The notes under the pieces: model-generated
Told to the model about the DNA's origin: nothing
Database searches by the model: none
Seen by the model: only the letters and a program-made list of their open reading frames with translations
Assembly (NCBI GenBank): GCA_046331245.1
Contig: JAXLRH010000013.1
Location: 1 to 64,000, forward strand
Direction of reading: 5' to 3'
DNA from: SSF14 sp046331245
GTDB lineage: Bacteria > Actinomycetota > Acidimicrobiia > Acidimicrobiales > Microtrichaceae
Length of the DNA stretch: 64,000 bases
Made by a program: the position numbers and the translations under genes
In this document: piece after piece, positions 8,582 to 17,065 of the stretch
Numbering within the stretch: position 1 is the stretch's first letter
How the letters are laid out: the number at the start of each line of letters is the position of its first letter

Positions 8582-9250
8582 TCAGTTGCCGGCGGTCGGG
8601 GTGGTGCCGCACTGCTCGGAGAGCATGTTGCGGCGGGTGGTGAGGTGTCGCTGCGCCTTGCGGTCGAGTGGCCACGACTGCAGCAGGTCGTCGGTGGGGA
8701 AGAGGTTGAGGTAGTCGCACGCACCGACGCGGTCGGAGTCGCCGCTCACCGGCGAGAACACCTGCGTCTGCTGGCCGTCGATGAGGAGGGCCACCTGGTC
8801 GACGCCGTTGAGGTCGGTGGCGGTCAGCACGATCTGCGCCGTGGCCTGGGTGCGGCCGGCGCCGACGAGGTTGTCGAACTCCTTCGAGACGTCGACGTCG
8901 AGCTGGTTGCCGTTCTGGCGCACGTCGAGCAGGCGAGTGCCCGTGGGGATCTGGGAGACGACGTCGGCGCTGGACCCGGCGGGCACCCCCGCGAACAGCG
9001 CCGACAGCACGTCGCGGGGCTGGCGCGACGGGATCTCCTGGTCGATGTCGATCAGGTGGTTGTCGGCGATGAAGAACAGGAAGGCCGTGGTGTCGCCCGG
9101 CTGCACCGTGGTCGCGGTGCCCGGGGCCGTGGTGGTGCTCGACGCGACGACGGCGCGTGGCGCGTCGTCGAGCGGGATGCCGCACGCGCCGGCGAGGAGG
9201 CCGACGAGCGTTGCGACGAGCGCGACGACAACGGGTGGCCGGCGCCTCAC
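8582..9250 (-). CDS. LpqB-like GerMN-domain lipoprotein
   Basis: This 222-residue secreted lipoprotein begins at a GTG that overlaps the mtrB stop (GTGA), which decides the start. The signal peptide VVVALVATLVGLLAGACG ends in an AGAC lipobox, so it should be lipid-anchored outside the membrane. A Thr-rich linker follows. Then comes a GerMN domain (about residues 60-160: FLFFIADNHLIDIDQEI, then GTRLLDVRQNGNQLDVDVS and QIVLTATDLNGVDQVALLIDG). In mycobacteria LpqB is the third gene of the mtrA-mtrB-lpqB operon and modulates MtrB sensing. This protein is much shorter than mycobacterial LpqB and lacks its C-terminal beta-propeller, so it is a minimal version. The function is inferred from the operon. 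Confidence 0.75.
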   Translation of the reverse strand: MRRRPPVVVALVATLVGLLAGACGIPLDDAPRAVVASSTTTAPGTATTVQPGDTTAFLFFIADNHLIDIDQEIPSRQPRDVLSALFAGVPAGSSADVVSQIPTGTRLLDVRQNGNQLDVDVSKEFDNLVGAGRTQATAQIVLTATDLNGVDQVALLIDGQQTQVFSPVSGDSDRVGACDYLNLFPTDDLLQSWPLDRKAQRHLTTRRNMLSEQCGTTPTAGN

Positions 9251-10806
9251 GCGAGCGCCTCCGCCTCGTCGAGCGACGGCTCGGTGGGATCGTCGACCGG
9301 CTCGATGAGCGGGAGCGACAGCACGAAGCGAGCGCCCGGGGCGCCGTCGGCGCGACCCTCGACCCACACCGATCCTCCGTGGAGGCGGGCGTGCTCGGCG
9401 GCGAGCGCGAGCCCGAGGCCGACACCGAGGTCGGTGCCGCGGCTGCCGCCCTGACCGCCGCGGTTGAAGCGGTCGAAGATGCGTGCGCGCTCGGCCTCCG
9501 GCACGCCGGGGCCGGCGTCCTCCACCGCGATCTCGACGGTGTCGAGGCGGTCCTCCACGGCATCGTCCGACGCCGCGGTGGGGTCGGGCTCGGGAGCGTG
9601 CACCCGGGCGACGGTGATGTTCGTGGCCCCGTTGGCGTACTTCTTGGCGTTGTCGATGAAGTTGGCGAGGATGCGCATGAGCCGCCGCTTGTCGCACATG
9701 ATGATGAGGTCGTCGAGACCGGGTTCCGCCTCGACCGGCAGCGGGTCCCGCGAGAGCGACCGCACGGCCATGCGGATGGTCTCGACCAGCAGCACCTCGT
9801 CGAGCTCGAGACGCACCGCGCCGGCGTCGAACCGGCTGATCTCGAGCAGGTCCTCCACGAGCTGCGTGAAGCGCTCCATGTCGCTCGACAGCAGGTCGAG
9901 TGCGATCTGCGCGCGGTCGGGCATCTCGTCGCGGGCGTTGCGGAGCACCTCGAGCGACGCGTTGAACGTCGTGAGCGGCGAGCGCAGCTCGTGGCTCACG
10001 TCCGAGGCGAACTGGGCGTCACGGTCGATGCGGGTCTGCATCGACGACACCATGGCGTTGAACGACGACACGAGCTGCCCGAGGTCGGGGTCGTGGGCCC
10101 AGTCGGTGTCGACGAGGCGGGCGTCGAACTTGCCGAGCGAGATCGCCTCTGCGACCTGGGACACGTCGGCGAGCGGGCGCAGCACGCGGCGGCTGGCCCA
10201 GAAGCCCAGCACGCCGCCGAACAGCGCGGCCACGACGCACGCGCCGACGAGTCGGTAGCCGAGGCTGTCGATGGCGCGGCTGATGTCGTCGATCTGGTTG
10301 ATCTCGAAGTAGCCGCCCCGGCCGCCGGCGATCGGCACGCCGACGGCGAGCAGCGCCTCGCCGTTGCGCTCGTAGCGCATGATGCCGGCGCGGTGGTCGT
10401 TGATCACGCGGTCGCGCAGCAGGCGGGGGAGGGCGCTCACCCCGTATCGGGCGTCGAGGCTGATCGACCGCAGCTCGCCGGTGCCGGCGGACGTGTCTCC
10501 GGACACCGTCGGGACCAGCGCGGACGGCTTGCCGGCCGTGGACAGCGAACCGAACAGCGTCTGCGCGTCGATGTCGGGCGACGTCAGCTTGTCCGCGAGC
10601 GTGGTGACGTTGACGAGGGTGCGCTCCTGCACGAGACGTTCGCGCTGCTCGAGCAGATTGGAGCGGCTGAGCGCGACCGACGTGACCGAGAGGAGCACGG
10701 CGATGACCGTCGCGCCCATCGTGAACGTCGACGTGATGCGGGCACGTAGGCCGAGCTGGCCCAGCGGCCGGAACCGGGAGGTGTCGGCGGCGACCGTGGG
10801 GGTCAC
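9247..10806 (-). CDS. mtrB: MtrB-like sensor histidine kinase
   Basis: This 519-residue membrane kinase pairs with MtrA. The GTG start overlaps the mtrA stop (GTGA). It has a first membrane helix (about residues 23-45, FTMGATVIAVLLSVTSVAL), an extracytoplasmic sensor region, and a second helix (LVGACVVAALFGGVLGFW). A HAMP linker with PLADVSQVAEAIS follows, then the dimerisation box FASDVSHELRSPLTTF carrying the phospho-accepting His. The ATPase boxes are NFIDNAKKYA (N box), VEDAGPGVPEAE (G1), and GVGLGLALAAEHARLHGG (G2). MtrAB governs cell-wall and division genes in related bacteria, which fits this chromosome region. The name rests on the gene order with the lpqB-like gene plus domain layout. 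Confidence 0.85.
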   Translation of the reverse strand: MTPTVAADTSRFRPLGQLGLRARITSTFTMGATVIAVLLSVTSVALSRSNLLEQRERLVQERTLVNVTTLADKLTSPDIDAQTLFGSLSTAGKPSALVPTVSGDTSAGTGELRSISLDARYGVSALPRLLRDRVINDHRAGIMRYERNGEALLAVGVPIAGGRGGYFEINQIDDISRAIDSLGYRLVGACVVAALFGGVLGFWASRRVLRPLADVSQVAEAISLGKFDARLVDTDWAHDPDLGQLVSSFNAMVSSMQTRIDRDAQFASDVSHELRSPLTTFNASLEVLRNARDEMPDRAQIALDLLSSDMERFTQLVEDLLEISRFDAGAVRLELDEVLLVETIRMAVRSLSRDPLPVEAEPGLDDLIIMCDKRRLMRILANFIDNAKKYANGATNITVARVHAPEPDPTAASDDAVEDRLDTVEIAVEDAGPGVPEAERARIFDRFNRGGQGGSRGTDLGVGLGLALAAEHARLHGGSVWVEGRADGAPGARFVLSLPLIEPVDDPTEPSLDEAEALA

Positions 10807-11483
10807 GGCTGGAGCTTGTAGCCCAACCCGCGCACGGTGACGACGTAGCGGGGCTCGGCGGGATCGGCCTCGACCTTCGTGCGCAGCCGACGGATGTGCA
10901 CGTCGACGAGGCGACCGTCGCCGAAGTAGTCGTGGCCCCACACCTTCTCGAGAAGGGCCTCGCGGCTGAACACGCGGCCGGCGTTCGCGGCGAGCTCGAC
11001 GAGCAGCCGGAACTCGGTCTTGGTGAGGTGGATCGGCACGCCGTCGCGGGTGACGGTGCCCTCCTGCGGAACGATCTCGAGGTCGGCGAAGCGCATGCGC
11101 GTGACGCCGGTGTCGGCGGACCGGGCACGGCGGAGGAGCGCGCGGATGCGCGCCGACAGCTCCTTCGGGACGAACGGCTTGGTGAGGTAGTCGTCGGCGC
11201 CGGCCTCGAGGCCGGCGACCACGTCGTGGGTGTCGGCGCGGGCGGTGACCATGATGATCGGCACGTCGCTCATGCGGCGCACGGCGCGGCACACGTCGAA
11301 GCCGTCGAGGCCCGGCAGCATGATGTCGATGAGCACCACGTCGGTGGGCCGGCGGGAGAAGGACGCGATGGCGTCCTCACCGTTCGTGGCCTCCTCGACC
11401 TCCCACCCCTCGTCCTCCAGCGCCAGCTTCACGGAGGTGCGGATTCGTTCGTCGTCCTCGACGGTCAGGATTCGGGTACCCAC
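10803..11483 (-). CDS. mtrA: MtrA-like response regulator
   Basis: This 226-residue OmpR-type regulator has a receiver domain (residues 1-120) with acidic pocket ED at 9-11, phospho-acceptor Asp53 in LIDIMLPG, the TAR switch residue near 80, and Lys in LTKPF. A winged-helix DNA-binding domain occupies residues about 130-225 (LTKTEFRLLVELAANAGRVF and VDVHIRRLRTKVE). It starts with GTG; upstream on the minus strand CAGACT lies 7 nt before it, a weaker version of the local -10 pattern. It is first in the operon with the sensor kinase and GerMN lipoprotein. Likely targets include wall-remodelling genes, by analogy with mycobacterial MtrA. Confidence 0.85.
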   Translation of the reverse strand: MGTRILTVEDDERIRTSVKLALEDEGWEVEEATNGEDAIASFSRRPTDVVLIDIMLPGLDGFDVCRAVRRMSDVPIIMVTARADTHDVVAGLEAGADDYLTKPFVPKELSARIRALLRRARSADTGVTRMRFADLEIVPQEGTVTRDGVPIHLTKTEFRLLVELAANAGRVFSREALLEKVWGHDYFGDGRLVDVHIRRLRTKVEADPAEPRYVVTVRGLGYKLQP

Positions 11484-11505
11484 GCCGTGCAGTCTGTCAC
11501 GGTTC

Positions 11506-12336
11506 TCACACGATTCCCGCGACGCCGTTGGCCACGAGGAGCTCGCGCAACGGGCCGATCAGGGCGGGGTGGGCGGCCATGATGCCGGCTGCGGGATCGG
11601 GCGGACCGCCCAGGATGCTCTCGACCGCGGCGCCCGCCTCGGCGGCGATGATCTGGCCCGCGGCGAGGTCCCAGGCGCCGAGGCCGTGCTCGTAGTACGC
11701 GTCGATGCGCTGCACGGCCACCCCGCAGAGGTCGAAGGACGCGGCCCCGAGGCGGCGGATGTCGCGCACCTGGTCGATGATGCTGCCCACGACCGCCGCC
11801 TGCAGCGAACGCCGGCGTGGGTCGTAGCCGAACCCGGTGGCGATCATGGCGCGTTCGAGCGGCGGGGGAGCGTCCAGGCCGAGGCGTACGCCGTTGCGGA
11901 ACGAGCCGGCGCCGAGGGCGGCGTGGTAGCGGTCGTCGGCGCTGATCTCGACGACGGCGCCGGCGATCGGCATGCCGTCGACGACGGCAGCGATCGACAC
12001 CGTGTAGGGAGGGTGGTCGTAGACGAAGTTGGTGGTGCCGTCGATGGGGTCGGCGATCCAGACGACCCCGGTCGTGCCGGTGATCTCGGTGTCCTCCTCG
12101 GTGATCACCCCGTCGTCGGGGCGCGCGTCGGCGAGGAGCTCGCGGATGAGGCGGTCCGAGGCCCGGTCGACGTCGGTGACCATGTCGGTGGCGGTCGACT
12201 TCGTGTCGATGCCGAACCCGGCGCGGCGACGTTCGCGCACCATGTCGGCAGCGGTGACGGCCGTGGCGAGCGCGATGTCGCGGAGGGCGACGGGGTCGGC
12301 GGGCAGCTCTGATGGAACCGTCGGGGAGGTGCTCAT
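11506..12336 (-). CDS. Inositol monophosphatase-family phosphatase
   Basis: This 276-residue member of the Mg2+-dependent IMPase superfamily hydrolyses myo-inositol phosphate or a related phosphate monoester such as histidinol phosphate. The metal-binding motifs are present in order: the Glu of ITEEDTEITG, the hallmark WIADPIDGTTNFVY (DPIDGT), and the C-terminal GAWDLAAGQIIAAEAG carrying the last metal Asp. The ATG overlaps the stop of the upstream small membrane-protein gene (ATGA), which fixes the start. Length is typical. IMPase, HisN and CysQ subtypes cannot be separated with confidence by eye. In an actinobacterium an inositol-lipid or histidine role is equally plausible. Confidence 0.8.
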   Translation of the reverse strand: MSTSPTVPSELPADPVALRDIALATAVTAADMVRERRRAGFGIDTKSTATDMVTDVDRASDRLIRELLADARPDDGVITEEDTEITGTTGVVWIADPIDGTTNFVYDHPPYTVSIAAVVDGMPIAGAVVEISADDRYHAALGAGSFRNGVRLGLDAPPPLERAMIATGFGYDPRRRSLQAAVVGSIIDQVRDIRRLGAASFDLCGVAVQRIDAYYEHGLGAWDLAAGQIIAAEAGAAVESILGGPPDPAAGIMAAHPALIGPLRELLVANGVAGIV

Positions 12337-12620
12337 CGTCGTGCCGTCCACTCGGCGAGGGCCCGGAGGCTGATGACCGCGACGACCGCTCCGCCGAGTG
12401 CGAGCACCAGCGTGCCCGCCACCATCGCGAACCCGGCACCGACGGTGCACGACCCCGAGCACTGGAGGTCGATGAACCAGTACCCGATGGCGCCGCCGAG
12501 CGCGCCGCCGAGGAGGATCGACACGAAGGCGATCACCCGGGCGCGTACCGAGGGGAGGGCGGACTCGGGGTCGAGCCGTTCCGGGTCCGAGCCCGGCGCG
12601 GGCGTGCTGATGTCGGTCAC
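12333..12620 (-). CDS. Small two-helix membrane protein
   Basis: This is a 95-residue protein. A charged cytoplasmic lead (about 35 residues) is followed by two membrane helices (VIAFVSILLGGALGGAIGYW and FAMVAGTLVLALGGAVVAVI) with a short loop containing a CSGSC pair. I chose the GTG at 12620 over an upstream TTG because TACGAT lies exactly 6 nt before it, and because the TTG choice would place that promoter inside the gene. The stop overlaps the IMPase start. The Cys pair in the loop could be oxidised outside the membrane. No known family is recognised. Confidence 0.6.
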   Translation of the reverse strand: MTDISTPAPGSDPERLDPESALPSVRARVIAFVSILLGGALGGAIGYWFIDLQCSGSCTVGAGFAMVAGTLVLALGGAVVAVISLRALAEWTARR

Positions 12621-12626
12621 GCCCGC

Positions 12627-12632
12627 ATCGTA
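12627..12632 (-). promoter_or_regulatory. -10 element of the small membrane protein-IMPase operon
   Basis: TACGAT on the minus strand lies 6 nt upstream of the GTG at 12620. It decides that start codon and should drive both genes. Confidence 0.5.
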
Positions 12633-12703
12633 GAGGCCGGGCGGAACGCTCAAGCCATCGCGCGATGGGGCCGATCAACCTAGGGACATGATCCGACCGG
12701 CTC

Positions 12704-12731
12704 TTGCACGGCGACGATCAGTCCTTACTGT
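12704..12731 (+). promoter_or_regulatory. Promoter of the XRE membrane protein gene
   Basis: TTGCAC (12704-12709), a 16-bp spacer, then TACTGT (12726-12731). Unlike many neighbours this gene then has a roughly 35-nt leader with a real Shine-Dalgarno (GAGGAG, 12762-12767). Confidence 0.5.
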
Positions 12732-12772
12732 GAGTGGTGTGGTCACCGCAATGGGTGACGCGAGGAGCGATG

Positions 12773-13639
12773 ATGCAACAGGCACTTGGCGACGTCGGAA
12801 CGAGCGACTGGGAGCGCGGCAGTCTCATCCCGCCGCGCCGTCTCGGAGCGCTGCTCAGCGACGCGCGTGCGGCGAAGGGCGACACGCTGGAGGACCTGGC
12901 CGAGCGGTCGAACGGCCGCTTCTCGCTCTCCGCCCTGAGCTCGATCGAGCGGGGCACCCGCGACGTGTCCGACGAGGACGCCCGCAAGCTCGCGGCGATC
13001 TACGGGCTCGAGTCCACGTCGCTCGTGCCGCCGCGCTCGAAGCTGATCGTCGACCTGTCCGAGGGTCTGCTGTCGATCGACGACCACCGGTCGAAGCTCG
13101 GTCGCGCCACCCCGTCGCGTGACGAGGTGCTGGCCCGCTACCTGACGATGGTGTACTCGATGCGCCGGCTCGACCCCGGTGCGCCGCTCGTCCTCCGCAT
13201 CGACGACCTCGACGTGCTCGGCCGTGCCCTCCGCGTCGGCAGCCGCACGCTCGAAGCCGACCTCGAGGCGCTCATGGCCCACCCCCAGGAGCTCCTGGGC
13301 TGGCGTGCCCGGGTGCTCAAGCGCCGCGTGCTCATCCCCGCCGCCGGCGTGATGGTCGCGCTGCTCGGCGTGGGCGCGCTCGTGCTGGTGCAGGGCCCGC
13401 AGCAGGCCGACGCCGGCGTGGCGCCGGCCGACGCCGTGCCCGCCGCCGCGGCGACGGTGACGAGCTCGGTGCCGGTCGCCGTGTCCGTCGACGTCGGCTC
13501 GGCCGTCGTGCAGGAGCGCAACCCCGACGGCACCCCCGGGCCCGTCGTCGTGCGCAACGGCGAGGGTGCCAGCCCGGCCGCCCAGATCGACGTCGGCCTC
13601 ATCGCACCGGAGACCACCGAGCAGGGCGCCCACGGCTGA
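12773..13639 (+). CDS. Membrane-anchored XRE-type helix-turn-helix protein
   Basis: This protein has about 288 residues. An XRE/Cro HTH lies at residues about 20-75 (RRLGALLSDARAAKGDTLED, then LSALSSIERGTRDVSDED). A helical cytoplasmic region follows to about 180. Then come a basic stop-transfer (RARVLKRR), one membrane helix (VLIPAAGVMVALLGVGALVLV), and an Ala/Val-rich extracytoplasmic tail. The order HTH-TM-outside resembles RodZ, but the long middle segment and lack of a recognisable RodZ C-terminal domain differ. Two adjacent ATGs exist (12770 and 12773); the second is better spaced from GAGGAG. It may be a membrane-tethered regulator or a cytoskeleton linker. A cupredoxin gene follows after 42 bp. 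Confidence 0.6.
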   Translation: MQQALGDVGTSDWERGSLIPPRRLGALLSDARAAKGDTLEDLAERSNGRFSLSALSSIERGTRDVSDEDARKLAAIYGLESTSLVPPRSKLIVDLSEGLLSIDDHRSKLGRATPSRDEVLARYLTMVYSMRRLDPGAPLVLRIDDLDVLGRALRVGSRTLEADLEALMAHPQELLGWRARVLKRRVLIPAAGVMVALLGVGALVLVQGPQQADAGVAPADAVPAAAATVTSSVPVAVSVDVGSAVVQERNPDGTPGPVVVRNGEGASPAAQIDVGLIAPETTEQGAHG

Positions 13640-13669
13640 CCGACGTGGTCGTCCGAGGACGGCCGTGCC

Positions 13670-13675
13670 TACACT
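13670..13675 (+). promoter_or_regulatory. -10 element of cupredoxin gene
   Basis: TACACT ends 6 nt before the ATG at 13682, giving leaderless-type spacing. Confidence 0.5.
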
Positions 13676-13681
13676 CGCCCG

Positions 13682-14140
13682 ATGCCCCCGGTCATCGCAT
13701 CACGGTCCCGATCCCGCGTGCTCGTCGCGCTCGCGTTGCTCGCCTCGCTCGCGCTCACGGGTTGTGCGGACAAGTCCGCCGCCAAGTCCGGCGGCGACAC
13801 CCCCGCGGCGCCGACCGTGTCCATCCCCGCCGGTGAGCTGGTCGACAAGACCGGCCAGGCGACCGTCGAGATCAACGCGATCGACAACGAGCTCAACCCC
13901 CGGTACGTCGAGATCTCCACGGGCACCCGCGTGATCTGGCGCAACGGCGGTCGCAACAAGCACGACATCGTCCCGGGCGTCGACGGCGCCTTCAAGGGCG
14001 TGACGCAGGCCAACTTCGCGCCGGGCGGCACCTACAGCGTCACTTTCGGCACGGCCGGCGACTTCCCGTACTTCTGCTCGGTCCACGGCACGATGAAGCA
14101 CGGCATGAACGCGGTCATCCGGGTCGTGGCAGCCAAGTAG
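13682..14140 (+). CDS. Cupredoxin (plastocyanin-like) lipoprotein
   Basis: This is a 152-residue exported copper protein. The signal peptide has a basic start, then VLVALALLASLALTGC with an LTGC lipobox, so the mature protein is membrane-anchored outside the cell. The single cupredoxin domain (about residues 60-150) contains a complete type-1 copper set: His in NKHDIVPG, Cys in YFCSVHGTMKHGM, and the following His and Met. Such proteins shuttle electrons or bind Cu outside the membrane. The next gene is a lipid-anchored beta-helix protein with its own -10, so the two probably share location more than transcript. No redox partner gene is visible nearby. Confidence 0.85.
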   Translation: MPPVIASRSRSRVLVALALLASLALTGCADKSAAKSGGDTPAAPTVSIPAGELVDKTGQATVEINAIDNELNPRYVEISTGTRVIWRNGGRNKHDIVPGVDGAFKGVTQANFAPGGTYSVTFGTAGDFPYFCSVHGTMKHGMNAVIRVVAAK

Positions 14141-14195
14141 GCGGCGCCCGGTCGGGCATCCCCCGAGAATCAGTTCGTCGCAGCGGCGCTCTGGC

Positions 14196-14201
14196 TACGC
14201 T
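14196..14201 (+). promoter_or_regulatory. -10 element of beta-helix lipoprotein gene
   Basis: TACGCT ends 6 nt before the ATG at 14208, giving leaderless-type spacing. Confidence 0.5.
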
Positions 14202-14207
14202 GCCGAA

Positions 14208-15488
14208 ATGAAACGCATTCTCGTTGCACTCCTGGTGCTGTCCGGCGTCGCCGCCGGCTGCTCGAACGACACGACCGACACCAAGGCCGAGGACACGTCC
14301 TCCTCGTCGGGCCCGCGCACGCTCGTCGTGCCGGACGACTACAAGACGATCCAGGACGCGGTCGACGCGACCAAGCCCGGCGACATGGTGTACATCAAGA
14401 GCGGCGTGTACAAGGAGAAGGGCGTCGGCGTCACCGTCGAGACCGAGAACATCGTCATCCGCGGCGAGGACCGCAACAAGGTCATCATCGACGGCGAGTT
14501 CAAGCGCGACAACGGCATCAAGGTGTTCTCCAACGGCGTCGCCATCGAGAACCTGACCGTGCGCAACAACAACGGCAACGGTGTGTTCTTCACCGGCGAG
14601 TACAACGACGACACGTCGAAGAACAAGATCCTCACCGGCTACCGCGCCAGCTACGTGACCGCCTACAACAACGGCTCGTACGGCATCTACGGGTTCAACG
14701 CCACGAAGGGCCAGTTCGACCACGACTACGGCTCGGGCCACCCCGACTCCGCGTTCTACATCGGCCAGTGCAACCCCTGCGACACGCTCCTCGAGAACAA
14801 CGAGAGCGAGAACAACATGCTCGGGTACTCGGGCACGAACTCCACCGGCGTGACGATCATCAACTCGACGTTCCACGACAACCGCGCCGGCATCGTGCCC
14901 AACTCGGAGAACGGCGAGAAGCTCGGCCCGAACTCGGGCACGACGATCATCGGCAACTCGGTGACCAACAACAACAACGGCCAGGCACCCAACGGCGAGT
15001 CGATCCAGATCGCCTACGGCAACGGCATCGTGCTCGGCGGCACCTCGAACAACATCGTCGAGCGCAACCTGGTCACGGGTCACCTGCTCACGGGCATCAT
15101 CATCACCGACCAGCCGCAGGACTTCGTGCCCCGCAACAACAAGGTGCAGAACAACATGCTGCGCGGGAACAAGTTCGACCTCGCGTACGTGCCGCTCAAG
15201 GCGGCGACGACGTTGTACGGCAACTGCTTCCAGGACAACGACTACACGACGGAGTTCCCCACCGACCTGCAGAAGCTGTCGGCCTGCGGTGCGCCCGACC
15301 ACGATTTCGGCGACATCAGCAGCGTCATCCAGTACGTGCCGCCCACGCCGCCGCAGGTCGACTGGAAGGCCGTGAAGGCGCCGCCGGCGAAGGAGAACAT
15401 GCCGAACGCCAAGACGGCTCCGATCAAGCCGGCCACCAACGTGCCGGCCAAGGTCGACCTCGACGCCATCAAGACGCCCACCGCCTGA
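14208..15488 (+). CDS. Right-handed parallel beta-helix lipoprotein
   Basis: This is a 426-residue exported protein. The signal peptide MKRILVALLVLSGVAAGC ends in an AAGC lipobox. After a Ser/Asp linker the sequence starts with VVPDDYKTIQDAVDATKPGD, the usual opening of NosD/pectate-lyase-like beta-helices. Repeating coils rich in Asn follow (ENLTVRNNNGNGV, TIINSTFHDNRAGI, IVERNLVTGHLLTGI) to about residue 350. A Cys pair (QCNPCDT) and later Cys residues could form disulphides. The last 60 residues are Pro/Lys-rich and probably wall-associated. Family members bind or cleave polysaccharides, and NosD-type ones help copper-site assembly. With a cupredoxin next door the NosD-like option is worth noting, but no catalytic site is obvious. 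Confidence 0.75.
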   Translation: MKRILVALLVLSGVAAGCSNDTTDTKAEDTSSSSGPRTLVVPDDYKTIQDAVDATKPGDMVYIKSGVYKEKGVGVTVETENIVIRGEDRNKVIIDGEFKRDNGIKVFSNGVAIENLTVRNNNGNGVFFTGEYNDDTSKNKILTGYRASYVTAYNNGSYGIYGFNATKGQFDHDYGSGHPDSAFYIGQCNPCDTLLENNESENNMLGYSGTNSTGVTIINSTFHDNRAGIVPNSENGEKLGPNSGTTIIGNSVTNNNNGQAPNGESIQIAYGNGIVLGGTSNNIVERNLVTGHLLTGIIITDQPQDFVPRNNKVQNNMLRGNKFDLAYVPLKAATTLYGNCFQDNDYTTEFPTDLQKLSACGAPDHDFGDISSVIQYVPPTPPQVDWKAVKAPPAKENMPNAKTAPIKPATNVPAKVDLDAIKTPTA

Positions 15489-15507
15489 GTCGGCGAGTGC
15501 AGCCGGG

Positions 15508-17034
15508 GTGACCGTCGTCGAGACGCCGTCGGGACGGGTGCGGGGCCGACGCCTCGCACCCGACGACGGCCGCGCCGCGCCGGTCGACGAGTTCCTCGGC
15601 ATCCGGTACGCGACACCGCCCGTCGGCCGGCTGCGCTTCCGCCGGCCGGAGCCGGCCGCGCCGTGGGCCGGTGAGCTCGACGCGAGCGAGTTCGCGCCGC
15701 GTGCGATCCAGCCGGCGTCGATGCTCGCGGGGGAGGAGCCGGAGGACGAGGACTGCCTCGCGCTGAACGTGTGGACCCCCGATCCGGGCGCGTCCCTGCC
15801 GGTGATGGTGTGGTTCCACGGCGGCAGCTTCACCACCGGCTCGAGCTCGATCGAGCTCTACCAGGGGGCGCGGCTCGCCGGTCGGGGCGTGGTGGTGGTC
15901 ACCGTCAACTACCGGCTCGGCGCCCTGGGCTTCCTCGACCTCGCGAGCATCGGCGGCGAGGAGTGGGCGGGCAGCTCCAACCTGGGCCTCGCCGACCAGG
16001 CGCTCGCACTGACCTGGGTGCGCGACCACATCGGCGCGTTCGGCGGCGACGCCGGCAACGTGACGATCTTCGGTGAGAGCGCCGGCGCCATGAGCGTCGC
16101 CGCGCACCTCGCTCGGCCCGAGTCGGCCGGCCTCTTCCACCGGGCGATCATCCAGTCCGGCGCGACGGCGCACGTGCAGCCGGTCTCGTCGAGCGAGGCG
16201 GTGGCCCGTGACGCGGTCGCCCGCCTCGGCATCGCCCACACCGAGCTCGAACGGCTGCTCGACGTTCCGGCCGAGGCCTTCGGGCCCCTCACGAACGATC
16301 TCACCGCGGCCGTGCGCCGCAGCGACCTGCCGCTCCCGTTCCGTCCGACGTTCGGCGGCGCCGACCTGCCGGTCGAGCCCGTCGTGGCACTGGCAGCGGG
16401 CGCTGCCGCCCACATCCCCATCCTCACCGGCACCACGCGCGACGAGATGAACCTCTTCCGCCTCATGGCGCTGCTCACCGGCGGCGCCGGCGAGGTCGAC
16501 GACGCCCGCTTCGAGCGCCGCGTCGCCCGCTCCGTCGAGGCGCGGGGCTCGTCGCGCACCCCGGCCGAGGTGATCGCCTCGTACCGCGAGCGGTTCCCCG
16601 GGCGATCCAACAGCGAGCTGCTCACCGCGCTCTCGACCGATCTCACGTTCCGGCTGCCGATGATCGAGATGGTCGACGCGCAGGCCGCCGCCGGCGGCGA
16701 GGCCCGTACCTACCTGTTCACCCACGCGTCGACGGCGTTCGACGGAGCGCTCGGCGCGGCCCACGCGATCGAGATCCCGTTCGTGTTCGACAACCTCCAC
16801 CGGCGCGGGGCCCACATGCTGCTCGGTGACATCGACGAGCCGCGCCGCTCGTTCGCGGCCGCGCTCGCCGACACCTGGGTCGACCACGCGTGCGCGCGGG
16901 AGGTCACGGTGCCCGGCGCCTCGGCGCCGTGGCCGGTGCACGATCCGGACGACCACGCCGGCGTCGTGCTCGACCTCGCGTGCGAGGTGGTCCGGGAGCC
17001 CGATGCCGTCCTCCGCGAGCTGTGGCTGACGTGA
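15508..17034 (+). CDS. Type-B carboxylesterase / para-nitrobenzyl-esterase family
   Basis: This 508-residue alpha/beta hydrolase starts at GTG. The N-terminal type-B signature reads FLGIRYATPPVGRLRFRRPE and EDEDCLALNVWTP. The oxyanion region is WFHGGSFTTGSS. The nucleophile Ser sits in GESAGAMSVAAHLARPES, the acid in TGTTRDEMNLF, and the catalytic His in GAAHAIEIPFVFDN. All three catalytic residues are therefore present. There is no signal peptide, so it should be cytoplasmic. Natural substrates are unknown carboxylic esters. The start lies 19 bases after the beta-helix stop and has no clear Shine-Dalgarno. Confidence 0.85.
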   Translation: MTVVETPSGRVRGRRLAPDDGRAAPVDEFLGIRYATPPVGRLRFRRPEPAAPWAGELDASEFAPRAIQPASMLAGEEPEDEDCLALNVWTPDPGASLPVMVWFHGGSFTTGSSSIELYQGARLAGRGVVVVTVNYRLGALGFLDLASIGGEEWAGSSNLGLADQALALTWVRDHIGAFGGDAGNVTIFGESAGAMSVAAHLARPESAGLFHRAIIQSGATAHVQPVSSSEAVARDAVARLGIAHTELERLLDVPAEAFGPLTNDLTAAVRRSDLPLPFRPTFGGADLPVEPVVALAAGAAAHIPILTGTTRDEMNLFRLMALLTGGAGEVDDARFERRVARSVEARGSSRTPAEVIASYRERFPGRSNSELLTALSTDLTFRLPMIEMVDAQAAAGGEARTYLFTHASTAFDGALGAAHAIEIPFVFDNLHRRGAHMLLGDIDEPRRSFAAALADTWVDHACAREVTVPGASAPWPVHDPDDHAGVVLDLACEVVREPDAVLRELWLT

Positions 17035-17065
17035 TGTCGTCGAGCGGACAGAGGACACTGGTCCG

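Noticed and set aside
14115..15836. Minus-strand frame opposite the beta-helix and esterase genes
   Set aside because: The Val/Asp/His-rich antisense composition has no family features.
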